Shown: positions 36,802-45,201, numbered from the stretch's first letter. The stretch: DNA of 64,000 nucleotides from Methylomicrobium sp. wino1 (GCF_003932755.1 NZ_CP024202.1:2542001-2606000), one strand, 5' to 3'. Numbers and translations are program-made. The notes: a model not told the origin generated them from the sequence alone.

Positions 36802-36890
36802 GATTAGCCAAGTAGACTATTTGCAAGGCGAATTGGCCGGTGTGATAGAACATTAGTTGAGCGGCGGTTGCGTTTATGCAATGGTGTAAT
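36802..36890 (+). pseudogene. Uma2-family relic
   Basis: The stretch resembles the start of the intact Uma2 gene at 45784: ATTAGCCAAGTAGACTATTT, then GCAAGGCGAATTGGCCGG, and TGCGTTTATGCAATGG, corresponding to ITEDDYLQ.EL..D..HELI.GCVYAM. Stop codons and an early end break it. It is one of three Uma2 traces in the island. Confidence 0.6.
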
Positions 36891-36901
36891 AAAGAGGCGG
36901 T

Positions 36902-36944
36902 TTGAATTAATAATCTATACCAGAACCTTTATTATTAATTTAAT
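36902..36944. repeat. AT-rich hairpin
   Basis: TTGAATTAATAAT at 36902-36914 is almost perfectly answered by ATTATTAATTTAA near 36931-36943, followed by CTCTTTTT. It could act as a weak terminator for the upstream operon, but the stem has almost no GC pairs. Confidence 0.4.
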
Positions 36945-36974
36945 CTCTTTTTGCCTAGGCTGTTTGCTTGGCAC

Positions 36975-36995
36975 AGTATAATTACCAATTATACT
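36975..36995. promoter_or_regulatory. perfect 9-bp palindrome, possible operator
   Basis: AGTATAATT ACC AATTATACT is a perfect inverted repeat with a three-base centre, about 210 bases before hamA and just outside the proposed cassette boundary. Such symmetry fits a dimeric repressor site; no cognate regulator is identified. Confidence 0.35.
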
Positions 36996-37143
36996 GAGTG
37001 GCAATTATGAGTACGCCGGCATATTTGCCCTATTTACCGGCTAATATCAAGTTATCAAGGTGAATATGCCCTATTTACCCATTATGCAGGCAAAAGGACC
37101 CGAAAATATTAACTTATCAGGCAGGTTTGCCTGAGAATCAATA

Positions 37144-37150
37144 GTTAGAT
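37144..37150 (+). other. 5' core site of the proposed hamAB integron cassette
   Basis: GTTAGAT fits the integron core-site consensus GTTRRRY and is the exact reverse complement of ATCTAAC at 40776-40782 behind hamB, as expected when a cassette's own attC is split by integration. A small hairpin, TCAGGCA/TGCCTGA (37117-37134), lies just before it and may be what remains of the preceding cassette's attC. HamA starts 55 bases downstream. Confidence 0.6.
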
Positions 37151-37204
37151 TATGCGTATTAACGAGGCGGAATCCAATAGGTACAAATATCAAAAGCGAT
37201 CAAT

Positions 37205-38152
37205 ATGGATAAATTGAAGGCAATTAATTGGCCAAGCCTCGTAACTGGCAAGCACTCATGGATTGATGATCATTTCAAAGTCCACTCCGTTCTTGAGGAC
37301 AGGAAAACCGTCTGTCGATTCTTCTCTCTGGACTTTTCAGGCACTCAGCAAGAGATACTCTCTCTAACAGAGTCAATGGCTGAATCAATCGAACACTATG
37401 TCTTCGATGAGAAGCAGCTAGCGAGCTTTCGCAAAGAAGGAAAAGTTCCATTCCAAAAGGCAATGAAGTTTTTTGGAAAGACAAACCCAGATATGGATGG
37501 GAAGTACGGAGAACTTCTCCTGTATCTTCTGACAGAAAAATTTCTCCAGACACCTCTTGTGAGCCACAAACTATCTCTCATTACAAATACGAACGATCAA
37601 GTCAAAGGCGGGGATGGCATTTTCTTTGGTAATTATAAAGATGAACTAGCTATTTTGATTGGGGAGTCCAAGATTCACCAAGAAGCTGCTGGAGCTATGG
37701 AAGACGCGCTAGAGTCACTGGATCGATTTTACGATAACTATAGTTCCGGCCAACTAGGGCATGAGATGTTCATCGCTCGATCAAATATTTCAGAGAATTT
37801 CACATCATTAGATGACGCCGAGAGCCTTTATCACGCGTTCACCCCAGGGACTGAACAGTACAAAGGTTGCGTCAAAGCGCACCCCGTTCTTCTTGTTTTC
37901 GAATCAAGCAAAATTAGCAAGATCGAAGAGAAGGCAAAGAATAAAGACGAAGCAGAACAGATGTTCAGCGACTGGCTTACTGGCAGGTCAAAAGAGATAC
38001 AAAAACTTCTAGGTAAAAAGTTAGATAACTTCTCAGAGCTCAAGAAGGTATACATTGACGTATTTCTTATGCCGTTGACTGATGTATCCAAGTTCAAACA
38101 CGCGCTCTACAGGGAAATTCACGGTGTAGACTATATATCACATAAAAAATGA
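37205..38152 (+). CDS. hamA: Hachiman anti-phage protein HamA (DUF1837)
   Basis: HamA is the nuclease subunit of the Hachiman defence system; with the HamB helicase it degrades DNA during phage infection in characterised systems. The 315-residue protein has the DUF1837 core with a PD-(D/E)XK-type site: E103 in KYGELLLYLL, D137 in VKGGDGIFFG, and E154/K156 in ILIGESKIH. The phrase LVSHKLSLITNTNDQVKGGDG is typical of DUF1837. It overlaps hamB by four bases. Codon use is AT-rich compared with the surrounding metabolic genes, which fits recent acquisition. No strong ribosome site precedes the ATG. Confidence 0.85.
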   Translation: MDKLKAINWPSLVTGKHSWIDDHFKVHSVLEDRKTVCRFFSLDFSGTQQEILSLTESMAESIEHYVFDEKQLASFRKEGKVPFQKAMKFFGKTNPDMDGKYGELLLYLLTEKFLQTPLVSHKLSLITNTNDQVKGGDGIFFGNYKDELAILIGESKIHQEAAGAMEDALESLDRFYDNYSSGQLGHEMFIARSNISENFTSLDDAESLYHAFTPGTEQYKGCVKAHPVLLVFESSKISKIEEKAKNKDEAEQMFSDWLTGRSKEIQKLLGKKLDNFSELKKVYIDVFLMPLTDVSKFKHALYREIHGVDYISHKK

Positions 38153-40752
38153 ATAACATAACGCAGATATATTCTCAAGCAGCAAATCATGAAGACTTTG
38201 TTCGAGTATTTGACAAACTATTGGAAAAGCTATTTCTCGAAGACAAAGTAACAGATAACGTACAAGTTGATCTTGATAAAGAAGAGATAAAAAAAGCCAC
38301 CTGGCTCGCTTCGATAGCTGCTCTCAGTGACGATGACAAAGAACGCAATATGGCAAATGCGTTTGGAGCACTGCTTCATCTGACCGACAAAGAAAATGAA
38401 ATATACAAACGTGCGTGCTATATCCTACAGTCAAGAACTGGAAACCTGATTACCAGCAACCATATACCCAAACTCTTCCATAATGAAAACACTCTCAGTG
38501 ATTATGGAACGCTCCTAAATTTTGAGCTTGCAGCACACAGAGCACTGCTAGAGCACGAATTCTCCGACAATACAAAGATCTTCTTCACTGAGTTTCAGAA
38601 AAAGCTTTGGGAGTCTCTTAACTCTGGCGAGAACATCGCTATCTCAGCCCCAACATCAGCGGGTAAATCTTTTATCATTAAAAAATATATTCTGGAACTG
38701 GTAGAAGATGGCGCGAAGAATATAGTTTTCATTGTGCCCACAAAAGCACTGATAAACCAAGTGAGCAACGTGCTAAAGAGCCAGCTCCACGAAAAGGCGC
38801 ATGTATATACAACCTACACAGATAATGAAGAAGATGATCTAGCCACTATCTATGTACTGACACCAGAGAGATCTCTAAAACTTCTACAAGATAAAAATGT
38901 TGCCCCACCAGAACTGATATTCATGGATGAAGTACATAATATTGAAGCTGGTTCTAGAGGGGTTATATTTGAGAACATCTTATATCGAGTGATCTCCACT
39001 TGGGCTTCTACCCAGCTGGTCGTTGCAGGGCCATTTATTAGCTCACTTTCAGACAGCATTAAGAAAATCTGTAATATCTCTATTGTTGATCACCAAACAC
39101 TCTCTTCTCCAGTGTTTCAGGTTCGATCAGCGCTTACTTTTTTTCCGAGTAAGAAAATAGCCAGATACAAAATATCAAGCCCTACTCAAAGAACTATCTC
39201 AGGTGAGATTAAGCTGAAAAAATCCCTGTATTCGAAGATAAAAACCAACAAAGGGGAAGCGCTAGAAGTTATTGCAGATATGTTTTCTCCTGAGGATCAT
39301 AATATTTATTATGCTCCGAAGAAAAACCTTGCAGAGACATGGGCAAGTAAAATTGCTCCTGTTATCGCCTCAAAGAACCCAAAAATTATCGAAGCAGCCG
39401 ATTCTAGGGTTAAGGATCTTATCGATTTCTTATCTGAAGAAGTGCATCCAGATTACTCACTCATACGAACCCTCAGACTTGGAGTTGCATATCACCATGC
39501 AGGGCTTCCAGATATTGCAAGGCAAGAAGTAGAGGAACTCTATTCAGAGTCCATTATCAAGAATATTGTTTGCACATCCACTTTGCTACAAGGTGTGAAC
39601 TTGCCGGCAGACAGACTCATTGTCATAAGCCCTAAAGTGAACTCACACGATATGCCTGCCTTTGATTTTCTTAATCTTCTTGGTCGTGCAGGCAGAGCCA
39701 ATACCAAACTTTATGGTGAAATCTACTGTATTGATGTTATTGATGATGAATGGGGAAGCAAGAAGCTTGAAACTGAGGTAAACAAAACCGTTGATACATC
39801 TTCAAACCTTTTCCTTCAGAAAAATGAAGATCATCTATCAGTCATTGCGGATATGTCAGACGAACAGATCCGCGATATGACGGGTGATAAAGATATTTAC
39901 GGCAACTTATCATACTTGAGGTCAATCTTTAAAACAGACAGAAATCACTTCGACAGGATTCTATCAAACTCAGGGATTACCTCAGAAAACGTCGAAGCGT
40001 TTTCTAAAAAGTTAGAGTCCATGTACAACGGTATGACTATACCTCAAGAACTTATTGCCAAAAATCCATTTATTGATCCTATCTTGCAAAACGAGCTTTT
40101 CGAAGCGATTCAATCCGAAGGTATAGAAAATTGGCTGATCAGTAAGAAGCCCATGACCAACGGTGGCAGTGATTTAGATAATTTGCCGTTTCAAGAAAAA
40201 AGCTATTACTTTCAATTATGGAGTATTTTCAACAGGCTCAATGCAATCTTCAATATCGAATATGAACTCAATAATAATGGTTATAAAAAAGATAATTACA
40301 TCAACATAGGAAGACTTGTAAGGGATGCCCACCGCTGGATGTCTGGAAAAAAACATAAATTTTTCATTCTTGATCTCATTGGTGAAAACAATCATGATGA
40401 AGCAGAAGTCGATAAGGCTGCGCGGAGAGTTACTAGTCACATCAGTACTAACTTAACTTTCATTGCAGTTAAGTACCTCATGCTTTGGTCTGATATGATT
40501 TCGTACTTCCTTAGCGAAAAAGAAATTGAAGAGAATGCCTATATCCTCAACCTTCCTTCTATGCTCGAAATGGGGAGCTACGACCCCGCTGTTTTAGAGC
40601 TGATGAGCTGCGGAATAAACAGATCTGTAGCCCTTTCAATCTCTAGCAAGGTCAAGAAGATGGATACTTCTGCTGAAAAAGCACTCGCTTCCATCAACAA
40701 AGAAATACTTCCCAGCATCTTTAAAAGGCATTTGATGAAGGCTGGATACTAG
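38149..40752 (+). CDS. hamB: Hachiman anti-phage helicase HamB
   Basis: An 867-residue SF2 helicase of the Ski2-like type, partner of HamA. Walker A is SAPTSAGKSFIIKKYI (K173), the DEVH box is MDEVHNIEAGSRG (D260), then VAGPFISSLSD, CTSTLLQGVNLPADRLIV, and the last helicase motif LLGRAGRANTKLYGEIYC. A long, mainly helical C-terminal region follows, as in other HamB proteins. It is translationally coupled to hamA. An attC-like site begins 24 bases after the stop. Codon use is AT-rich like hamA. No other defence genes share this transcription unit. Confidence 0.85.
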   Translation: MNNITQIYSQAANHEDFVRVFDKLLEKLFLEDKVTDNVQVDLDKEEIKKATWLASIAALSDDDKERNMANAFGALLHLTDKENEIYKRACYILQSRTGNLITSNHIPKLFHNENTLSDYGTLLNFELAAHRALLEHEFSDNTKIFFTEFQKKLWESLNSGENIAISAPTSAGKSFIIKKYILELVEDGAKNIVFIVPTKALINQVSNVLKSQLHEKAHVYTTYTDNEEDDLATIYVLTPERSLKLLQDKNVAPPELIFMDEVHNIEAGSRGVIFENILYRVISTWASTQLVVAGPFISSLSDSIKKICNISIVDHQTLSSPVFQVRSALTFFPSKKIARYKISSPTQRTISGEIKLKKSLYSKIKTNKGEALEVIADMFSPEDHNIYYAPKKNLAETWASKIAPVIASKNPKIIEAADSRVKDLIDFLSEEVHPDYSLIRTLRLGVAYHHAGLPDIARQEVEELYSESIIKNIVCTSTLLQGVNLPADRLIVISPKVNSHDMPAFDFLNLLGRAGRANTKLYGEIYCIDVIDDEWGSKKLETEVNKTVDTSSNLFLQKNEDHLSVIADMSDEQIRDMTGDKDIYGNLSYLRSIFKTDRNHFDRILSNSGITSENVEAFSKKLESMYNGMTIPQELIAKNPFIDPILQNELFEAIQSEGIENWLISKKPMTNGGSDLDNLPFQEKSYYFQLWSIFNRLNAIFNIEYELNNNGYKKDNYINIGRLVRDAHRWMSGKKHKFFILDLIGENNHDEAEVDKAARRVTSHISTNLTFIAVKYLMLWSDMISYFLSEKEIEENAYILNLPSMLEMGSYDPAVLELMSCGINRSVALSISSKVKKMDTSAEKALASINKEILPSIFKRHLMKAGY

Positions 40753-40775
40753 TTAGCAAAATATTGTGTTGCTCA

Positions 40776-40843
40776 ATCTAACGAATAAGGTTAGATGGTG
40801 CGAGCGACGCGCGCGAAGCCACCATCTGAACCGTTTGTTGTAC
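40776..40843 (+). other. attC-like recombination site downstream of hamB
   Basis: Within 68 bases lie R'' ATCTAAC (40776-40782), L'' GGTTAGATGGTG (40789-40800), a GC-rich loop, L' CACCATCTGAACC (40820-40832) with one unpaired G relative to L'', and an R'-position box GTTGTAC (40837-40843). The extra base in one arm is the hallmark of attC folding. R' departs from GTTRRRY at one position. R'' is the exact complement of GTTAGAT at 37144. Confidence 0.6.
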
Positions 40844-41118
40844 AAGCCCGGTGGTCGAAGAGCTGGCTTTATATAAGAAAATATCTTTTCGGAGTTTGCT
40901 GCACGATCAGGGTCTATATTTTATGCTAAATTCTCAGGATAGTGCTTCCAAGTAAATAAAAGGTAGTATCAAAATAGCGAAACCGTTTCTAGCCTGAAAG
41001 ATCAAGTCATTAAACACAAGCACATAAAGGATTGCGGTTTCGGGACAAACAAAGGGAAGCATCCCGGAATAACTGGGTCAGAATATGAACCCCTAGTTAT
41101 CTATCAAACGATGATCGA

Positions 41119-41481
41119 ATGAAAGTAGAGCGTCATTTGGATTCGGTGCATGTTCGATATGCTCAATTGAACGAGGCGCTTAGGCGATCAAAAGTCGAAA
41201 GTTGGCAACAGCAGTTTTTCTCGTTGGAAAATATAGATGCTCTAACGAAATTCGAGACTGAAAAATTGATAAAAGCAATAAATAGCCCGCCCGTCGAGCT
41301 GAAAGAAGCAGAGCGGCAGTCGCTGCAATTAATGGAGAGCAAGCTAATATCGCATATTGATCAGATGAACATGGATGACATTTTGAGTCGTATAGAGAGG
41401 CTTCCTGTAATGATTCAACGTCAACTATACGATGCGCTTTCTGAACGATTGGTTTTGATAATTGATAAAGGTGTAATTTAG
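41119..41481 (+). CDS. hypothetical helical protein
   Basis: A 120-residue, mostly helical and charged protein with no signal, membrane segment or motif I recognise (VERHLDSVHVRYAQLNEALR, then SIERLPVMIQRQLYDALSE-like end). The 366 bases before it (40753-41118) contain the attC-like site and otherwise no clear gene; the region just upstream of the ATG stays open in frame only briefly. There is no good ribosome site, so expression is doubtful. It could be the end of a longer broken gene. Confidence 0.4.
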   Translation: MKVERHLDSVHVRYAQLNEALRRSKVESWQQQFFSLENIDALTKFETEKLIKAINSPPVELKEAERQSLQLMESKLISHIDQMNMDDILSRIERLPVMIQRQLYDALSERLVLIIDKGVI

Positions 41482-41581
41482 GGAGAAACAGATAGTATTA
41501 AGCTTCTTGGATTCATAACCATGGCTGGTACTCGCGCAGAGTAAGTATTCAGACCCCGTTGGCAAATTACCGCAATCCAGG

Positions 41582-41673
41582 CGTATTGTTGGCATCCCCC
41601 CTTTGAAAAAGGGGGGATTGAGGGGGTTATTTAAAAAATCTCCCCTAGCCCCTCTTTTTCAAAGAGGGGACTG
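41582..41673. repeat. palindromic repeat H (CCCCCTTTG.AAAAGGGGGG type)
   Basis: CCCCCCTTTGAAAAAGGGGGG at 41595-41615, then CTCCCCTAGCCCCTC and TTTTTCAAAGAGGGGACTGA. Related pieces occur at about 44471-44507 and 58280-58312. It borders the truncated N-terminus of the RipA-like pseudogene. Confidence 0.7.
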
Positions 41674-41740
41674 AATACTTACCTCTGAATTGGATATGAC
41701 ATGACTGAAAAAATGAAGTGATTTTGAGGTTGCACTGCAA

Positions 41741-42194
41741 ATGCGTGAGTTTGAGATTACTCAACTCGCTCAACGAAACAATTTTTTTATGATATTTCAA
41801 GGGGTGTTGCTTGCTGGGGTTATTCAGTCCGCCCACTCAATACCTGCGGTAAGTTTTTTAGGTTTGTATCGCAGGCTTTTCCATTTCGTTATTTCAAGTT
41901 GGTATGGTTTCTGGTGCAAAGTATTGGCAGGCCAAGCTCTCTAAATTTGAACCCAATTTATTTCACGAAGACGATTGCAGGTACAACAACACTGTAAAGG
42001 GGCGGCTCAGCAAGCGAGGAATCAGCGGTAGAATTGAAAGCTTAATCATGCGCCACTATTCAGTTAGTCGCATACCTATTTGGGTTGGTATCACGTTTGC
42101 GGCCATTTGGTTTCTTTTGGTTTTGTGTACCCTTCGTGGCTACTCGCCTCTAGGCATTCCGTCTTTTATCGTGGACTTTAATTGCCATGCCTAA
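41741..42194 (+). pseudogene. frameshifted RipA-family octameric membrane protein
   Basis: The first frame gives MREFEITQLAQRNNFFMIFQ and GVLLAGVIQSAHSIPAVSFL. One base later, the +1 frame continues the same family as VCIAGFSISLFQVGMVSGAKYW, and ends with MRHYSVSRIPIWVGITFAAIWF and LLVLCTL. Removing one G near 41860-41862 joins the halves. The N-terminus also seems cut by repeat H. The stop codon lies within GCCTAAC (42189-42195), which matches the integron R'' consensus RYYYAAC, and such proteins are common as integron cassettes. The gene is not functional as it stands. Confidence 0.7.
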
Positions 42195-42246
42195 CGCTGT
42201 AAGATGGTTTTGCACCAGCAAACCGTCATAACCAAGAGGATATGAC

Positions 42247-42540
42247 TTGACTGAATTATATGAATTGTTACAGCAGCAAAAAGCCAGTATTCTGGAAATT
42301 GCCAAGCATTACCACGCAACCAACATCCGCGTGTTTGGCTCCGTGGTACGCGGCGAAGCGCATGATGACAGCGACATTGATTTATTGGTCGATTTTCTGC
42401 CTGGCTCAACTCTATTGGATCAGGTTGGCCTGATTGATGCGCTATCGACGACACTGGGCCGCAAGGTCGATATAGTCAGCGAGCGCGCATTGAACAAATA
42501 CTTACGCCAGCGGGTTTTGCAAGAAGCTGTAGCGTTATGA
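42247..42540 (+). CDS. mntA: MntA-type nucleotidyltransferase antitoxin
   Basis: A 97-residue minimal nucleotidyltransferase: IRVFGSVVRGEAHDDSDIDLLVDF contains GSxxRGxxxxxSDIDL, and RKVDIVSERAL supplies the third acidic position. It starts at a TTG at 42247 preceded by AAGAGGATA; no in-frame ATG gives the conserved N-terminus. MntA silences its partner HepT by adding nucleotides. It overlaps the following hepT gene by four bases (ATGA). The partner is truncated. Confidence 0.82.
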   Translation: MTELYELLQQQKASILEIAKHYHATNIRVFGSVVRGEAHDDSDIDLLVDFLPGSTLLDQVGLIDALSTTLGRKVDIVSERALNKYLRQRVLQEAVAL

Positions 42541-42773
42541 AAGATCGATTTATCTTCATTGCTGCGGCATTGGAAAGCATCGAGTTAATTCGGTCTTATA
42601 TCGAAGGCTACGATTTAACTGGGTTTTTGGCCGATAGAAAAACTCAGGATGCAGTGATTCGCAATCTGGAAATCATCGGCCAAGCGCTTAAGGACTTTGG
42701 TGTTGAAATCTTGTTGGCGGAACAACCTAAATGTAATGATGAGCCATTATTCTTTTGGCTGGGATCCTCGTAA
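42537..42773 (+). pseudogene. hepT: HepT-type HEPN toxin truncated by a brnT fragment
   Basis: The first 60 residues match HepT/DUF86: KDRFIFIAAALESIELIRSYIE, then DAVIRNLEIIGQALKDFGVE. The sequence then passes into DNA identical to the start of the brnT unit at 42970, read out of frame, and ends LFFWLGSS. The RNase motif of HEPN toxins (R-x4-6-H, near the C-terminus) is therefore lost. The toxin is almost certainly inactive. Confidence 0.78.
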
Positions 42774-42844
42774 GGATGCCGCTAATCGCAAGAAGCACGA
42801 CGTCTCGTTCCAGGAGGCCAAAACTGCCTTTACAGATGAGTTCA
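42733..42844 (+). repeat. partial duplicate of the brnT 5' end
   Basis: About 110 bases here are nearly identical to 42970-43081, differing at only two or so positions (for example GTAATGATGAGCC versus GTAACGATGAGCC). The duplicate stops at GATGAGTTC, after which unrelated sequence follows. It carries the ATG and first third of brnT and has fused with hepT. Confidence 0.92.
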
Positions 42845-42977
42845 ACCAGCGGGTCAACTTGACCGGCAAAAGTTACGCGCCTATCGTAGCTACGCTTTCG
42901 CCGTCAAGTTACCCTTATCGTTAACAGTATCCGACTCGGCGTCTTGATAATAATTATAATGTAACTACAATGTAACG

Positions 42978-43271
42978 ATGAGCCATTATTCTTTTGGCTG
43001 GGATCCTCGTAAGGATGCCGCTAATCGCAAGAAGCACGACGTCTCGTTCCAGGAGGCCAAAACTGCATTTACAGATGAGTTCGCACGTCTTATAGCTGAC
43101 CCCGACCATTCTGAAGAGGAGGACCGGTTCATTCTCCTCGGCACTAGCATACATTCTCGCTTGCTGGTGGTGTGCCACTGCATAAGAGATGGTGAGGTTA
43201 TCCGAATTATCTCTGCCCGTAAGGCGAATAGGCGAGAACGAAAAACTTATGAAGGGTACAGACATGCGTGA
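42978..43271 (+). CDS. brnT: BrnT-family toxin
   Basis: A 97-residue BrnT ribonuclease toxin: YSFGWDPRKDAANRKKHDVSFQ, AKTAFTDEFARLIADPDHSEEEDRFI, LGTSIHSRLLVVCHC and IRIISARKANRRERKTYEG, all matching the family, with the basic catalytic residues in place. It overlaps the brnA antitoxin gene by eight bases; toxin-first order is normal for BrnTA. Confidence 0.9.
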   Translation: MSHYSFGWDPRKDAANRKKHDVSFQEAKTAFTDEFARLIADPDHSEEEDRFILLGTSIHSRLLVVCHCIRDGEVIRIISARKANRRERKTYEGYRHA

Positions 43272-43473
43272 TAATTACGACTTTTCCGACTCCGTTAAAA
43301 ATCCATACGCCAAGAAGCTCAAGAAGCAGGTTACGATCCGGTTGGATGAAGATACGGTGGCGTACTTCAAGAATCTTGCGGAGGAAAAAGACCTACCGTA
43401 TCAGAGCCTTATCAACCTCTATCTGCGTGACTGCGCCCAGTCACATAAGGATCTTAAGATTGAGTGGCAGTGA
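43264..43473 (+). CDS. brnA: BrnA-family antitoxin
   Basis: A 69-residue ribbon-helix-helix antitoxin: YDFSDSVKNPYAKKLKKQVTIRLD, then VAYFKNLAEEKDLPYQSLINLYLRDC. The N-terminal part wraps the toxin in known complexes. I start it at the ATG at 43264 overlapping brnT; another in-frame ATG at 43249 would add five residues. It should autorepress the operon. Confidence 0.88.
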   Translation: MRDNYDFSDSVKNPYAKKLKKQVTIRLDEDTVAYFKNLAEEKDLPYQSLINLYLRDCAQSHKDLKIEWQ

Positions 43474-43605
43474 ACTGTTAACAATCGGCTTCTTTCGGAC
43501 AGACAAAAGCTCCGGCCAAAAAACGGCCTTCATTTTTGCCTGCCGCAGAGCCGGCCATTATGTTTTAAAAAACGAAAAAAATCGCTATCCTAAAAAAAAT
43601 ATGCC

Positions 43606-43716
43606 ATGTTAAAGCCGAAAGTTACAGAATTAATTACCGAAGAAGACTGCTTGCAAGGCGAGCTAATTAACGATGTAAAACACGAGCTAAATGATACTGA
43701 ATTGGCCTACGTTTAA
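43606..43716 (+). pseudogene. Uma2-family relic (36 residues)
   Basis: The frame MLKPKVTELITEEDCLQGEL, then INDVKHELNDTELAYV, matches the N-terminus of the intact Uma2 gene at 45784 (LITEDDYLQSELTSDVKHELIDG). It then ends in a stop, and the rest is absent. It is the second Uma2 trace in the island. Confidence 0.7.
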
Positions 43717-43786
43717 TTGGTACCTGACCCTAATGTATCCCCACAAAACGCTCGTTCCCATGCTCTGCGCTCACCGTTATACACAA

Positions 43787-43940
43787 ATATCGGTAAACTT
43801 GCTAAACAGAGGTCATCGTATAACTGGAAACGGTGCTGTTTGATAAATCTGCGGATATTGGATATCAGTGGCTCCGAGATCGCGATCTGGGGATCGCTCC
43901 CACAGAGCATCCAGCCCCTTGTGGGAGCGACGCCTTCGTC
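43787..43940. repeat. repeat F joined to REP/BIME doublet
   Basis: TATACACAAATATCGGTAAA, GGTGCTGTTTGATAAATCTG and CGGATATTGGATATCAGTGG are followed by ATCGCTCCCAC / GTGGGAGCGACG. This is the same composite as 713-895, in reverse orientation. Confidence 0.85.
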
Positions 43941-43962
43941 GTCCCTCACCTAACGCTAGGTG

Positions 43963-44096
43963 CACTGCCATTAAGTTAAGCCGTTCGTGGTGTGCCTGTC
44001 GAACCATGGACGGCTTAACTTATCGACCCAGGATTTTTCCATTCACCCTTCGACAGGCTCAGGGCGAACGGAAAAATCCTTAACTTAATGGCAGTG
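43963..44096. mobile_element. MITE-like element, copy 1 (134 bp, 11-bp target duplication)
   Basis: The ends are perfect 18-base inverted repeats, CACTGCCATTAAGTTAAG and CTTAACTTAATGGCAGTG. The flanks AACGCTAGGTG (43952-43962) and AACGCTAGGTG (44097-44107) are direct 11-base duplications. The inside carries CCTGTCGAACC and TTCGACAGGCTCAGGGCG. No coding capacity. Confidence 0.88.
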
Positions 44097-44207
44097 AACG
44101 CTAGGTGAGGGAAAGTCGGTTACGTTAAGCAACAATAAAGGGTATCGAGGTCACATTCGCCAAGATGGCAAGACGGTATATCTACGACTTATGTATAACG
44201 GCGAGTG

Positions 44208-44345
44208 CTCTGCGTGGGAATGCCGCTTTAGACGCTCTGCGTCGACTGCCGCGGGCAATTGGATTAAGAAACTGTAGAGAATGTCCGGTTGCTCTTGTCG
44301 GGATTATCGACCTCTGGGGACGCAGAGCGTCCCGGGATGCATTCC
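44208..44345. repeat. dispersed repeat G, inverted copy
   Basis: Contains GACGCTCTGCGTCG, ACTGCCGCGGGCAATTGG, GCTCTTGTCGGGATTATCGA and CTGGGGACGCAGAGCG, the inverse of 30603-30745 with some divergence. The MITE copy 2 inserts at its end. Confidence 0.82.
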
Positions 44346-44357
44346 CACGCAGAGCGT

Positions 44358-44541
44358 CACTGCCATTAAGTTAAGCCTTTTCTGGTTCCCACGGTCCTCC
44401 GTGGGAATCCGTACCTTGGCTGTCGAAACCAGATCGGTATGCGTTCCCACGCTGGAGCGATGGGAACGAGGAAAATCTCCCCCAGCCACTCTTTTTCAAA
44501 GGGGGGAGTAAAACTCCAAGGACCTTAACTTAATGGCAGTG
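44358..44541. mobile_element. MITE-like element, copy 2 (184 bp, different interior)
   Basis: Same 18-base end repeats as copy 1 (left end diverges after AAGCC) with direct flanking duplications ACGCAGAGCGT at 44347-44357 and 44542-44552. The interior differs: it carries GTTCCCACGGTCCTCCGTGGGAA and part of repeat H, so the element acts as a frame for other palindromes. The remaining DNA up to 44779 shows no gene. Confidence 0.85.
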
Positions 44542-44778
44542 ACGCAGAGCGTAGGAACGATAAAAAATCAATAAATCTATCAATTTTCAGCCATAGAAAA
44601 TTGTTTTATTTGGCTATTTCGTGGGGATACCTCAGTACCTGACCTCAGTTATTTGGATTTGTGAAAGGGGCAGTTGGGTAAATCGCTGTTCTACCATGAT
44701 GAGTAGCAAACAACACTACTCATCTAGACCTAACCCTGTTGTCCTGTTTTTTTGTGTCTATTGGGATATCTAATTGTA

Positions 44779-44785
44779 GTTATGT
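44779..44785 (+). other. 5' core site of the RelE/NadS cassette
   Basis: GTTATGT is the exact reverse complement of ACATAAC at 45472-45478, the R'' box of the attC-like site after the antitoxin gene. That is the relation expected between the two ends of an integrated cassette. The toxin gene starts 63 bases downstream. Confidence 0.55.
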
Positions 44786-44847
44786 CTTCAAATCAAACAT
44801 TTAGTCACTATCTTGCAAAGCACTCCAATGGAGTATATTCTTAAGGC

Positions 44848-45201
44848 ATGATTACCGTTGCCGAAACCGAGCCATTTCAAAGCAAAATCAATAAGTTACT
44901 TTCTAAGGAAGAAAAGGATGAGTTGATTGCATATTTGTCGGAACATCCGAGCGCCGGAGATTTAATTCAAGGAACCGGGGGCATTAGAAAGCTCAGATGG
45001 GCAAAGGCAGACAAAGGCAAAAGCGGAGGCGTCAGGGTTATCTATTATTTTCATAGTGACATGATGCCACTTTATCTATTGGCTGTTTTCACTAAAAACG
45101 AAAAGGCAAACATCACTGCTGAAGAGAGGAACATTTTGTCGAAGGCAGTAAAAGAGTTAGTAACCTATTGGAGGCGTAAAAATGGGCAAGGCATTCACTG
45201 A
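44848..45201 (+). CDS. RelE/HigB-family toxin
   Basis: A 117-residue RelE-superfamily toxin: TEPFQSKINKLLSKEEKDELIAY, then HPSAGDLIQGTGGIRKLRWAKADKGKSGGVRVIYYF and a hydrophobic strand LYLLAVFTKNEKANIT. The GIRK.RW...G.GKSGGxRVIYY core is the conserved catalytic region. It overlaps its antitoxin by 20 bases, toxin first. The pair sits between cassette core sites. Confidence 0.88.
   Translation: MITVAETEPFQSKINKLLSKEEKDELIAYLSEHPSAGDLIQGTGGIRKLRWAKADKGKSGGVRVIYYFHSDMMPLYLLAVFTKNEKANITAEERNILSKAVKELVTYWRRKNGQGIH

Noticed and set aside
44728..44785. ACCTAAC plus GTTATGT as a complete 58-base attC upstream of the RelE/NadS pair
   Set aside because: The core boxes fit, but I see no paired inner arms between them, so it is not convincing as a folded site.
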